Shown: piece by piece, positions 1 to 6,569 of the stretch
Numbering within the stretch: the first letter of the stretch is position 1
Layout: the number at the start of each line of letters is the position of its first letter
Assembly: GCA_002449635.1 (NCBI GenBank)
Contig: DJXF01000112.1
Coordinates: 1 to 6,569 of the forward strand
Source: Clostridiales bacterium UBA7011
GTDB lineage: Bacteria > Bacillota > Clostridia > Oscillospirales > Butyricicoccaceae
DNA: 6,569 bases
Reading direction: 5' to 3'
Made by a program: the position numbers and the translations under genes
The notes under the pieces: generated by a model
Told to the model about the DNA's origin: nothing
The model's database searches: none
The model's input: only the letters and a program-made list of their open reading frames with translations

Positions 1-2941
1 CGGTTGCCGTCAGCTTGGACGGCAGGTCCGCGAGCACCTCCGCCGCATACGGGCGCAGAACGGGCGCATCCATCCGCTGTATATCGGCAAAGCCGCCCTT
101 CTCAGGCGATTCCCCGGTCTCCTCCGTCCGGCGGTACGGCACAACAGAAACCGCAAAGCAGTCGGGCGCAGCCGTGTCCATTTGCGGGGGCTGACTGCAC
201 AGCGCGCGCAGCGGCGCGGCATTCGGATGACGCATCAGCGGCACGCCGAGCCAGTGGGCATATTGATTGGCGCCCGACAGCGCATACGGCGGAATCGGGT
301 CGAGCGCAGCGACAGCCGCCCATTTTTCCGCCTGCTTTTTGACATCGCGCATGGCACAGGTGCAGATCAGCTTTTCCTTTGCGCGCGTGAGCGCAACGTA
401 AAGCACGCGCAGCTCCTCACTCACCATTTCACGGCGCAGCACGGATGCCATCGCCCGCCGGTCGAGCCCGTCGTACTGGATGCCGCGCGCCGCGTCGCGG
501 CAGCGCATGCTGATGCCCATGCGTTCGTGCAGCAGCACCGGCTTATGCAAATCCAGCTCGTTGAATTTTTTCGCACAATTTGCCAGAAAGACGATCGGGA
601 ATTCCAGTCCCTTTGATTTGTGGATGGTCAGAATGCGGACGACACCCGCACTCTCCTCCCCGTCCGGCGCAGTCAGCGTTCCGCCCGCCTCCCGCAGCTC
701 GCGCAGATAGCGCACAAATGCGAACAGCCCCCGGCTCTCGCCGCGTTCAAAGCTGCCTGCAAGCCCGATCAGCGCCGCGATATGCTGCTGCCGCGCACGT
801 CCGCCCGGCGTCGCGCCGAAAATGCCCATCGCATTTGTGCGGTCGACAATGGTCCACAGCAGCTGCCGCACAGGGACATCCGCCGCAAGCAGCCGCAAAT
901 CGTCCAGCGTTTTCAAAAAATCCGCCGCCTTGGCATTGTGCTCTGCCGATGCGCGCAGGGCGGTGAAAAAGTCCCCTTCCCGGTCTGTCAGGCGAATTTC
1001 CGCCAGCTCCTGTTCGGTAAAGCCCGCCAGCGGCGAGGTCAGTGCCGCGATCAGCGGCACATCCTGCCGGGGATTGTCTAAAATTTCCAGCCATGCGGTC
1101 AGCGTGTGCACCTCCGGCGTGTCGAGGATATCATCCGCCGCGTCTGCCGCCGCAGGAATGCCGCATTCCGCCAGTGCCTTCTGGAATACCGGCGCCTTGT
1201 TTTTTGCCGAGCGCAGCAAAATGACAAAATCATCCGGCCGGCACGGGCGAAGCGCGCCGGTCTGCCGGTCTGTCACATGAAAGCCGCCGCGCAGCATCGC
1301 GCGGATGCGCGCCGCGCAGTAGTCCGCCTCCTGCCGGATTGCCTCAGGCGCTTCGTCGTCGTCCGTGTGCGTCTCGAGCAGGCAAAGCTCCGTGCGGTAG
1401 TCGTCTGTCCCGTCCGGGAACGCCGCGCCTGTGTGAAGCGCTTCGCGTTCGGTGTAATCCAGATCGCCCAGCCGCTCACTCATCAGCGCCGAGAACAGAT
1501 AGTTGACGCTGTCAAGCACCTCCGGCCGCGAGCGGAAATTGCGCGAGAGCACCACGCGGCGCGGCGCATCATCCCGCACCTTGTCCGCGTCATCATAGGC
1601 GAGATATTTTTGCAGAAAAATCGCGGGGTTTGCCAGACGGAAGCGGTAGATGCTCTGCTTGACATCGCCCACCATAAAGATGTTCTTTTCGTCATCGCTC
1701 ACCGCGCGGAAAATGGCATCCTGGACCGCATTCGTGTCCTGATACTCATCGACCATAATTTCGGTGAACGACAGCTCCCGCGCCAGCGGGGTCGGGTTTC
1801 CCGCCTCATCGGTCAGCAGTTCAACAGCAAAATGCTCGAGGTCGTTGAAATCCACGACGCCGCGCCGCTGCTTTTCGCGCTGATATGCCTGCATAAACGC
1901 CTGCACCGTGTCGCACAGGGCACAGACCGCCGGCGCCATCATCTCCATGTCCAGGCGAACCTCCGCCTCGGTCACGCAGAGCACGCTGTCCGACAGCTCG
2001 AACGAAATATTTTTCCACACCTCCCGCGCCTGCTTGAGGCGGTCGAGAAAGCTTTTGTCCTCATAGCCGCGCACAGACGCAAGCCGCATGCGGCTGCTGC
2101 GCACCGTGCGGCACAGCTGTACGGCGGCATCCCATGCGCCGGCTTCGGTCAGCTCGAGAAGCGCACACGCCTGATTCCGGTCGTCCAGAAAGGCAGGCTC
2201 GTATTTTTCGCGGACCTCCTGTGCCTGCGCCATTTCCTCCAGCGCGCTGTCCAACGCCGCCACGGCATAGCGGATGCGGTCACATGCGGTGTCCAGCAGC
2301 TCGCGCCCCCAGTCGGTGTCCGCCAGCCGGTCAAACGGGCGGACAAACTGTTCCCGATAGGCGGCGAGCACGCGCGCCGGATGCGGGGACGCCTGCAAAT
2401 TGCGAAAGGTCTCCAGAACAATGTCCATCAGCCGCCGGTCATCGCGTCCCGCGCTGAGCGCGTCGACCAGAGCGGCAAAGCCCGCGTCCCCGCGCGCATA
2501 TTGTGCTTCGAGGACATCCTCGAGCACCTCTGCCTGCATGGCGGTCTGTTCGCTTTCATCCGCCGTGCGGAAATCGGGCGGCAGGCCGATTTCATGAAAA
2601 TGCTCGCGCAGCAGACTCATGCAGAATGCATGTACGGTCGTAATTTTTGCGCGGTGCACGCGCATCAGCTGCCGCCGCAGGCGCAAATCGCGCGGATTGC
2701 GCGCCGCAATCTTTGTCAGTGCGTCGGCAATTTTTCCCCGCATTTCGCTCGCCGCGGCCTTGGTAAATGTCACAATCAAAAAGGAATCAATGTCACACGG
2801 GTGCTCGGGGTCGGTCACGCGCCGGAGCACGCGCTCAACCAGCACAGCGGTTTTGCCCGAGCCTGCCGCCGCCGAGACGAGCAGTGTCCCGCCGCGGTTT
2901 TCAATCGCCGCCTGCTGCTCCGGTGTCCAGTTAACGCCCAT
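1..2941 (-). CDS. addA: AddA, helicase-nuclease subunit A (3' end beyond window)
   Basis: AddA is the SF1A (UvrD/RecB-like) 3'-5' helicase and nuclease subunit of cytoplasmic AddAB, which resects double-strand breaks for RecA-dependent repair. My translation from ATG 2941 gives 980 uninterrupted codons to the window edge; family members are roughly 1200-1240 residues, so the C-terminal quarter is missing. Visible motifs: Q-motif WTPEQQ at residues 5-10; Walker A AAAGSGKT with K30; motif Ia TFTKAAASEM at 58-67; TVHAFC at 102-107; DFNDLEHF from D364; Walker B VDEYQDT with D398/E399; motif III GDVKQSIYRFR at 425-435; NFRS at 468-471; motif V TIHKSKGLEF around K777; motif VI YVALTRAK with R853. 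The visible protein ends at LPSKLTAT (973-980), where the PD-(D/E)XK nuclease domain normally begins, so its catalytic residues cannot be checked. The ATG lies inside the addB 3' end (11-nt overlap) behind a purine-rich ribosome site, indicating an addBA operon. The identification rests on the full ordered motif set; no lesion is seen. Confidence 0.97.
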   Translation of the reverse strand, partial: MGVNWTPEQQAAIENRGGTLLVSAAAGSGKTAVLVERVLRRVTDPEHPCDIDSFLIVTFTKAAASEMRGKIADALTKIAARNPRDLRLRRQLMRVHRAKITTVHAFCMSLLREHFHEIGLPPDFRTADESEQTAMQAEVLEDVLEAQYARGDAGFAALVDALSAGRDDRRLMDIVLETFRNLQASPHPARVLAAYREQFVRPFDRLADTDWGRELLDTACDRIRYAVAALDSALEEMAQAQEVREKYEPAFLDDRNQACALLELTEAGAWDAAVQLCRTVRSSRMRLASVRGYEDKSFLDRLKQAREVWKNISFELSDSVLCVTEAEVRLDMEMMAPAVCALCDTVQAFMQAYQREKQRRGVVDFNDLEHFAVELLTDEAGNPTPLARELSFTEIMVDEYQDTNAVQDAIFRAVSDDEKNIFMVGDVKQSIYRFRLANPAIFLQKYLAYDDADKVRDDAPRRVVLSRNFRSRPEVLDSVNYLFSALMSERLGDLDYTEREALHTGAAFPDGTDDYRTELCLLETHTDDDEAPEAIRQEADYCAARIRAMLRGGFHVTDRQTGALRPCRPDDFVILLRSAKNKAPVFQKALAECGIPAAADAADDILDTPEVHTLTAWLEILDNPRQDVPLIAALTSPLAGFTEQELAEIRLTDREGDFFTALRASAEHNAKAADFLKTLDDLRLLAADVPVRQLLWTIVDRTNAMGIFGATPGGRARQQHIAALIGLAGSFERGESRGLFAFVRYLRELREAGGTLTAPDGEESAGVVRILTIHKSKGLEFPIVFLANCAKKFNELDLHKPVLLHERMGISMRCRDAARGIQYDGLDRRAMASVLRREMVSEELRVLYVALTRAKEKLICTCAMRDVKKQAEKWAAVAALDPIPPYALSGANQYAHWLGVPLMRHPNAAPLRALCSQPPQMDTAAPDCFAVSVVPYRRTEETGESPEKGGFADIQRMDAPVLRPYAAEVLADLPSKLTAT

Positions 2942-5900
2942 TTCGCTCCCCCCGTTCCAGTTCCGCGTTGATTTCCTGCCAAAACTCCTCCGCGCCGATT
3001 TTTGCGATGTTGTGCGGTTTATCGCCCAGTTTGGCGTCAAATCGGCACACAGCGCGGTACGGACACCACTGACAGGCCGTTTCCGTCGGACCGCGGCGCA
3101 CCGGTCTGGCGTCCATTTTTCCCTTGCGCAGCTCGCGTCCCATTGTTTTGAGCACAAGCCGGATGTGTTCGCTCAGCTGTCCCAGCTGTTCCATACTTGC
3201 CAGGCTGGTGCGGCTCGCCGCCGAAACGCCGCCGTTTTTCAAAAATCCGATCGGAAGGAATTCGCCCTCCTTCTCGATGCCGTGCTCCATCGCCTCGATG
3301 ACCGCCGGTTCGTTCAGAATCAGTCCCGAGCGGCGCAGCTGCCTGCGGCGCAGGCGGTCCAGCGTCTCATCATCCGTCTCCCGCGGCGCCTGGACGAACG
3401 CGGTGCGCGCGGGAATGTACAGCGCTCCTCCCGGAACAATGCGGTCGATGTCCGCCGCCAGTTTTTCGCGGTAGCGGCCCAGTCCGCTCTTCTCAATCGC
3501 AAACAGATACAGCAGCAGCTGAATGTTTAATCCGTACCACAGCTCGGACAGCTCAAACTTTTTCTGTCCGCTCTTGTAATCCATGACGCGCACATACAGC
3601 TTTCTGTCCTGCAGATAGCCGTCCACACGGTCGACTCTGCCGTTCATCTCCAGCATTCCGTCCGCGCCGTCGTCAATCACAATCGGCGGGAGGTCTCCGC
3701 CGCGGGAAAAATCCAGCTCAAAATCAATCGGCGTAAAATCCGAGCGCTCCATTTCTTCCACGAGATTGTCCAGAATTTCATCCAGCATGCGCACGAGCCG
3801 GCGGAACAGATGGCGAAAGCGGGCGGTGTGCTGCTCCAGATCACCCAGCATCGTTTCGACATAGACCTTCGTCCATTTTTTTGCAATCGCATGGATATCG
3901 GCCTTGTCCGCACCGGCGCCGTCGTTCTGCCGACCGCGCAGCTCCTGCAGCGTGTGTTCCAGCACATAGTGCAGGAAGGTTCCCGTTTCCGGCGCATCAA
4001 ATGCCGCGCGGCGGCGCTCCTTTGCGCGCAGTCCGTAGCGCAGGAAGTAGGCGTATTCACAGCGATAAAAGGCATCGACGCGCGATGCGGTCACACGCAG
4101 CCGGTCCCCGTATAACGCGTGCACGGTATGAACATCCGTGAGCGGACCGCGCACCGATTGCTCCATGGGGACGATGGGAATTTCAGAGGCGGCAAGGGCT
4201 GCCTGTGCCGCTGGAGAAATATCGCGCGCCGCGCCGCAGCAGGCGAGATCAAAGCGCGGACGCTCCGCCTCCAGCCGGTAGCTCTGTGCAAGGCCGCTTT
4301 CGTTTGTCTCCGGCACCCCGCACAGCAGCTGCCGCACCGTACCGATGACATAAGACGGGTGCAGCTCGCCCTCTCCGCTGACCGTGCTCCACGAGAGCAG
4401 CAGCGACTGCGATGCCGAGGCGAACACGCGGTAAAGCGCGGTTTGCTCCCGCGCCATGCGGTCTTCTCCGGTCTCCAACTCGACAGAAAGCCCCAAAAGG
4501 GTCTCGCGGTCGCTGTCCGTCAAAATGCCGCCCGCTTCGCCCGCGTCCGGCAGCACGCCGTCGTTGACACCGAGCACAATCAGATGCGGAATTCCCGTCC
4601 GGCAGACGCGGTCGATCGAACCGCAGGTGACGCGGTCAAGCGCAATCGGAATCGTTCCCACATCGTATTCCGACAGCACGAGCGCAAACAGCGTGACAAA
4701 CGCGTCGGTATCCATGCGCGCATCGCCCTGCACCCACGCAAACTGCTCCATCGCCTGCACCAGAATTTCCCACAGCTGACGATATTCCTCCGCCGTCTGC
4801 AGCCGTCCGGCATCCTCATGCAGCTGTGCGCGCGCCGCAATGCTGTCCGGTGCCCCGATCCGCTCCAGAAAATCGTACAGACCCTGTACATACTCCGCCG
4901 CTGTCTGTGCCTCATCGAGCATCTGTTTGAGCAGGCGCAGCGGCTGCACGATCCGTTCGCGCAATTCATTGAGCTGCGCAAGCTGCTGCTGTGCCGCCTC
5001 ATCCATTTCGCCGCTGAATCCGTTGGGATTTCCTGTAAACGGCTGCTGCCACGCCTTGCCGCGAATGCGCCAGAACAGCACATAATTTTCCAGCACGTCG
5101 CATTCCTCGGCGGTCAGGCCGGCAAAGCCGGTTTTGAGATAGCTGAAGATATCCTCATACCGCCAGCCGCCCGTGACGGTGCGCAGTGCCGCGCGAACCA
5201 GTGCGAGCACCGGCTTTTGCATGATGTCGTGCTTTTCACTGAGGAAGACCGGAATGCCATACCGTTCAAATACCAGCTCCAGAATGGGCGCATACTGCTC
5301 AAAGCTGCGCGCCGCGACGACAATGTCGCGCCGTTTCGCATCCGTCTGTCGCAGCAGTCTGCGGATATACGCCGCCGCATATTCACATTCGGAGAACAGG
5401 TCTCCTGCCGCGTGCAGCTGCACACTGCTTCCGTCGCTGTCAAATGATTGGACAGGAGCCTCCAGCACATGCCGCTCCAGCACCGCGAGATCGGGCGTGC
5501 GCGCCATGACAGCTTCGTCCAATGAGATGACTTCAACAGACGCGCCGCAGCGCCCTGCCACGGCCCGCAGACGGGCTGCCGCCCGCTCCATTTCCGGAAA
5601 CAGCTCCGGCTGCAGCCGATCGCCGGTCAGCGCCACGGTCACAGGAATTTTTTTGCGCAGCAGGCAGGCAATGACGGCCAGCTCCTGATGATTGAAGCTG
5701 TCAAACCGGTCAAAGCTGACCTCCGCATCATCAAACAGCGTGCTGTCCGGCAGGCGTTCGGCAACGCGCGTCAGCTGGTCGCGCGGGTCGGGCAGCTCCT
5801 GTGCGGTCATCGTGTCATAGACCGCCGCAATCTGTCCGAGATCGCGCAGCTTTGCGGCAAGCGGTCCCTCCGCTTCTTCGGAAGCGCGCAGCAGCTCCTC

Positions 5901-6302
5901 CGGTGTGACGCTTCCGCATTTCATTTCATCGAGCACCTGCAGCAGATCGCGCAGCACATCCGGTTTGCGCACCGCGCTGCCATACATGCTCAGCGCATCG
6001 GCGCTGCGCCGCATGGCTTCATACAATACCAGCAGCCGGCCGGCAGGGCTGAGAACGGGTTCCGCCAGACCGCCTGCTTCCGAGAAAACACGATTGGCAA
6101 TGCGCCGGAAGGTCAGAACCTCCGCATACCGCGCAGCTGTGTTCTGCGTTCTCTCCGCCAGCATGCGTTCATATTCATGGGAGGCCAGCTCCGGGACAAT
6201 CAAAATCTGTCGTTTGTTGCTTCGGTTTTCCGCAATTTGCCGCAGCAGGAGCTCCGTCTTTCCGCTGCCGGCGCGTCCGATCAGTAATTTCATGCTTTTC
6301 AC
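2931..6302 (-). CDS. addB: AddB, helicase-nuclease subunit B
   Basis: AddB is the partner subunit of AddA. By family knowledge (Bacillus subtilis AddAB) its helicase-like part is not the motor but recognises Chi, and its RecB-type nuclease domain cuts the strand with the 5' end. The 1123 residues are close to the roughly 1160 of B. subtilis AddB. Visible: Walker A GRAGSGKTE with K15/T16; DRFDSFNHQE at 198-207; LGVNDGVLP with D581; nuclease-domain entry SRVDAFYRCEYAYF with C748; nuclease His in GTFLH (H778); GRVDRVD with D891 and D894; catalytic MDYKSG with D908 and K910; Q928 and Y932 in QLLLY. The C-terminal CQWCPYRAVC supplies C1077, C1080 and C1086 (C-x2-C-x5-C), which with C748 form the four [4Fe-4S] ligands expected for AddB. 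The start at GTG 6302 fits AGAGGA 7 nt upstream. An in-frame ATG at 6293, three codons later and also before Walker A, is a plausible alternative. The gene overlaps addA by 11 nt, so the two are probably co-transcribed and translationally coupled. Confidence 0.97.
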   Translation of the reverse strand: MKSMKLLIGRAGSGKTELLLRQIAENRSNKRQILIVPELASHEYERMLAERTQNTAARYAEVLTFRRIANRVFSEAGGLAEPVLSPAGRLLVLYEAMRRSADALSMYGSAVRKPDVLRDLLQVLDEMKCGSVTPEELLRASEEAEGPLAAKLRDLGQIAAVYDTMTAQELPDPRDQLTRVAERLPDSTLFDDAEVSFDRFDSFNHQELAVIACLLRKKIPVTVALTGDRLQPELFPEMERAAARLRAVAGRCGASVEVISLDEAVMARTPDLAVLERHVLEAPVQSFDSDGSSVQLHAAGDLFSECEYAAAYIRRLLRQTDAKRRDIVVAARSFEQYAPILELVFERYGIPVFLSEKHDIMQKPVLALVRAALRTVTGGWRYEDIFSYLKTGFAGLTAEECDVLENYVLFWRIRGKAWQQPFTGNPNGFSGEMDEAAQQQLAQLNELRERIVQPLRLLKQMLDEAQTAAEYVQGLYDFLERIGAPDSIAARAQLHEDAGRLQTAEEYRQLWEILVQAMEQFAWVQGDARMDTDAFVTLFALVLSEYDVGTIPIALDRVTCGSIDRVCRTGIPHLIVLGVNDGVLPDAGEAGGILTDSDRETLLGLSVELETGEDRMAREQTALYRVFASASQSLLLSWSTVSGEGELHPSYVIGTVRQLLCGVPETNESGLAQSYRLEAERPRFDLACCGAARDISPAAQAALAASEIPIVPMEQSVRGPLTDVHTVHALYGDRLRVTASRVDAFYRCEYAYFLRYGLRAKERRRAAFDAPETGTFLHYVLEHTLQELRGRQNDGAGADKADIHAIAKKWTKVYVETMLGDLEQHTARFRHLFRRLVRMLDEILDNLVEEMERSDFTPIDFELDFSRGGDLPPIVIDDGADGMLEMNGRVDRVDGYLQDRKLYVRVMDYKSGQKKFELSELWYGLNIQLLLYLFAIEKSGLGRYREKLAADIDRIVPGGALYIPARTAFVQAPRETDDETLDRLRRRQLRRSGLILNEPAVIEAMEHGIEKEGEFLPIGFLKNGGVSAASRTSLASMEQLGQLSEHIRLVLKTMGRELRKGKMDARPVRRGPTETACQWCPYRAVCRFDAKLGDKPHNIAKIGAEEFWQEINAELERGERNGR
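2946..2953 (-). promoter_or_regulatory. addA ribosome binding site inside addB
   Basis: GGGGGGAG lies on the minus strand 4 nt before the addA ATG and within the last codons of addB. It decides the addA start. The overlap with the addB stop (TAA at 2931-2933) places termination and re-initiation within about 10 nt, the usual arrangement for translational coupling of two subunits. Confidence 0.75.
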
Positions 6303-6309
6303 CGCCGTT

Positions 6310-6315
6310 TCCTCT
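6310..6315 (-). promoter_or_regulatory. addB ribosome binding site
   Basis: AGAGGA on the minus strand is 7 nt upstream of GTG 6302 and 16 nt upstream of ATG 6293. This spacing favours the GTG start. A weaker GGTG lies 6 nt before the ATG, so initiation at ATG 6293 is not excluded; the two products differ by only three residues. Confidence 0.6.
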
Positions 6316-6343
6316 GGCTATTCCTTGTAACAGATAAGGGGAT

Positions 6344-6373
6344 AAAAAAAGACAACTGTTTGTCACAGTTGTC
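6344..6373 (-). terminator. Intrinsic terminator upstream of addB
   Basis: Read on the minus strand, a perfect 9-bp stem (GACAACTGT / ACAGTTGTC, 6351-6373) with a 5-nt loop GACAA is followed directly by seven T residues (6350-6344). It begins exactly 4 nt (GTCA) after the CCA of the tRNA 3' end at 6378, so it appears to end transcription of the tRNA-like unit before addB. On the plus strand the same hairpin lacks a following T-tract, which fixes the orientation. Confidence 0.85.
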
Positions 6374-6377
6374 TGAC

Positions 6378-6405
6378 TGGAGCGGATGACGAGGCTCGAA
6401 CTCGC
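6378..6405 (-). pseudogene. tRNA 3'-half fragment, probably tRNA-Gly-derived
   Basis: The minus strand reads as a T-arm and 3' acceptor strand: stem GCGAG, 7-nt loop TTCGAGC, stem CTCGT, then acceptor strand CATCCGC, discriminator T and encoded CCA. U73 with an acceptor strand of this type suits bacterial tRNA-Gly (general tRNA knowledge). An intact gene would need GCGGATG about 65-70 nt upstream, followed by D-arm and anticodon arm. I find no GCGGATG on the minus strand between this fragment and the second tRNA end. The upstream sequence is instead a long AT-rich hairpin that cannot form a normal anticodon arm. I therefore read this as a truncated tRNA, an attachment-site-like remnant, or the tRNA-like tail of a repeat, not as a functional tRNA. 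Confidence 0.65.
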
Positions 6406-6412
6406 TGACACA

Positions 6413-6440
6413 CCCCGAAAAATCTACGATTTTTCAGGGG
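6413..6440. repeat. Imperfect palindrome, 12-bp stem with 3-nt loop
   Basis: On the plus strand CCCCGAAAAATC (6413-6424), TAC, then GATTTTTC, a bulged A (6436) and GGGG form a 12-bp hairpin with one bulge. It is followed by GGCCCC-type sequence, so that GGGGCCCC at 6437-6444 is a second small palindrome. No T-tract follows on either strand, so this is not a standard intrinsic terminator. It occupies the place where the 5' half and anticodon arm of the adjacent tRNA 3' end would be expected. Confidence 0.7.
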
Positions 6441-6501
6441 CCCCAACCTCCATTGCAGTCGCCTTCGGCAACCGGCGGAGGCAGCGCGTTCGCCGCACCA
6501 T
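6424..6501 (-). CDS. Possible 25-aa ORF between the two tRNA 3' ends
   Basis: The minus strand carries AGGAG (6512-6508) exactly 6 nt before an ATG, then 25 codons starting MVRRTRCLRR and ending GAPEKS at a TAG (6426-6424). The peptide is Arg-rich at its N-terminus, has no membrane segment or known motif, and I do not recognise it. The stop falls inside the 12-bp palindrome at 6413-6440. It could be a leader peptide or a chance frame inside a structured repeat or RNA. The strong ribosome-site spacing is the only argument for translation; its position just after a terminator and its location in hairpin-rich sequence argue against. Confidence 0.2.
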   Translation of the reverse strand: MVRRTRCLRRLPKATAMEVGAPEKS

Positions 6502-6515
6502 TTCTTTCTCCTGCG

Positions 6516-6544
6516 AAAAAAGCAACCGATTTGACTCGGTTGCT
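6516..6544 (-). terminator. Intrinsic terminator after the edge tRNA
   Basis: The minus strand has a 9-bp stem AGCAACCGA / TCGGTTGCT (6544-6536 and 6529-6521) around loop GTCAAA, with a run of six T residues at 6521-6516. The stem starts 4 nt after the CCA at 6549. The arrangement copies that of the terminator at 6344-6373, although the stem sequences differ. Confidence 0.85.
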
Positions 6545-6548
6545 TGAC

Positions 6549-6569
6549 TGGAGCGGATGACGAGGCTCG
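6549..6569 (-). tRNA. tRNA 3' end at window edge, probably tRNA-Gly (partial)
   Basis: Only 21 nt are visible: part of the T-loop, the T-stem 3' strand CTCGT, acceptor strand CATCCGC, T73 and CCA, followed by GTCA and an intrinsic terminator. This is how a real bacterial tRNA gene ends, and U73 favours Gly, though the anticodon is outside the window so the isotype is not proven. It could equally be a second copy of the tRNA-tailed module seen at 6378-6405. Confidence 0.55.

Larger units (their letters stand above)
6406..6515 (-). other. Hairpin-rich intergenic segment, possible structured RNA or repeat
   Basis: Between terminator 6516-6544 and the tRNA fragment, the minus strand can form several nested stems: CCTCC (6481-6477) with GGAGG (6451-6447), enclosing GTTGCC (6472-6467) / GGCGAC (6463-6458) around a GAA loop, then the 12-bp palindrome at 6413-6440. 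It matches no RNA family I can name. It lacks the T-box AGGGTGG-NACCGCG core, and its tRNA-like end does not fit tmRNA (U73 discriminator, no matching 5' acceptor strand). What it does is unknown. Confidence 0.4.
6374..6569. repeat. 25-nt direct repeat pair (6374-6398 and 6545-6569)
   Basis: Positions 6374-6398 are identical to 6545-6569; the second copy is cut by the window edge, so the match may be longer. Each copy covers the tRNA T-loop through CCA plus the next four bases (GTCA on the minus strand), after which the sequences diverge into two unrelated terminator stems. The repeat period is 171 nt. Confidence 0.95.

Noticed and set aside
1..2941. addA as a fragmented pseudogene, suggested by only short closed frames on the minus strand
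   Set aside because: Manual translation from 2941 is continuous to the edge with all helicase motifs in order; the frame has no stop because the gene continues beyond the window.
1106..2971. 621-codon open frame on the plus strand antisense to addA
   Set aside because: It lies wholly opposite a motif-complete addA. Its translation is rich in Arg/Ala/His/Gln with no recognisable domain, as expected for the complement of GC-rich coding sequence.
2619..3530. 303-codon plus-strand open frame across the addB/addA junction
   Set aside because: Shadow frame spanning both genes; composition is Ser/Arg/Ala-rich and no domain is seen.
4119..5447. 442-codon open frame on the plus strand antisense to addB
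   Set aside because: Same reasoning: an antisense shadow of addB, low complexity in Arg/Gln/Leu, no motif, and the opposite strand encodes conserved AddB motifs.
6327..6355. TTGTCT-17 nt-TGTTAC as an addB promoter
   Set aside because: Both boxes match the sigma-A consensus poorly and the -35 box is made of terminator stem sequence; too weak to list as a feature.
6175..6411. 78-codon minus-strand frame starting in the tRNA fragment and overlapping the addB 5' end
   Set aside because: It reads through the terminator hairpin and then out of frame through the addB N-terminus; no good ribosome site or motif.
6406..6515. T-box riboswitch or tmRNA
   Set aside because: The conserved T-box core AGGGTGG-NACCGCG is absent. 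The tRNA-like end has U73 and no matching 5' acceptor strand, unlike the alanine-type tmRNA ends.

Overview
The window is a double-strand-break repair locus, read entirely on the minus strand, from a GC-rich, low-intergenic-space bacterium. The gene pair is addB followed by addA, the AddAB (RexBA) helicase-nuclease that Firmicutes use in place of RecBCD. The order addB then addA with a short overlap, the AddB iron-sulfur cysteines, the strong GGAG-type ribosome sites and the U73-type tRNA-Gly-like 3' ends all point to a Bacillota/Clostridia member. GC content looks like about 60% by eye, which would suit an Oscillospiraceae/Ruminococcaceae-type gut clostridium. That family-level placement is inference only.

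Layout, in the direction of transcription (right to left). Positions 6569-6344 hold a compact non-coding region: the 3' end of a tRNA-like gene cut by the window edge, its intrinsic terminator, about 110 nt of hairpin-rich sequence containing a possible 25-codon ORF, a second copy of the same tRNA 3' end without a recognisable 5' half, and a second intrinsic terminator. After a 41-nt leader, addB (6302-2931, 1123 codons) starts at a GTG with a good ribosome site. addA starts at 2941, overlaps the end of addB by 11 nt, and runs off the left edge after 980 codons with no stop or frameshift. Its C-terminal nuclease domain is outside the window.

AddA supplies the SF1A helicase motor, and all of its helicase motifs are visible. 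AddB has an intact Walker A, a complete RecB-type nuclease motif set and the four Cys ligands of the Fe-S cluster. By family knowledge the complex resects DNA ends, responds to a Chi sequence and leaves a 3' single strand for RecA. Every other long reading frame, including a 621-codon and a 442-codon one on the plus strand, lies antisense to these two genes and is a GC-driven shadow.

The helicase-nuclease pair is ordinary. The part worth a second look is the 6344-6569 interval, where two modules of identical tRNA 3' end + GTCA + 9-bp terminator stem lie 171 nt apart around a structured insert, directly upstream of addBA. No convincing addBA promoter is visible between the last terminator and addB.
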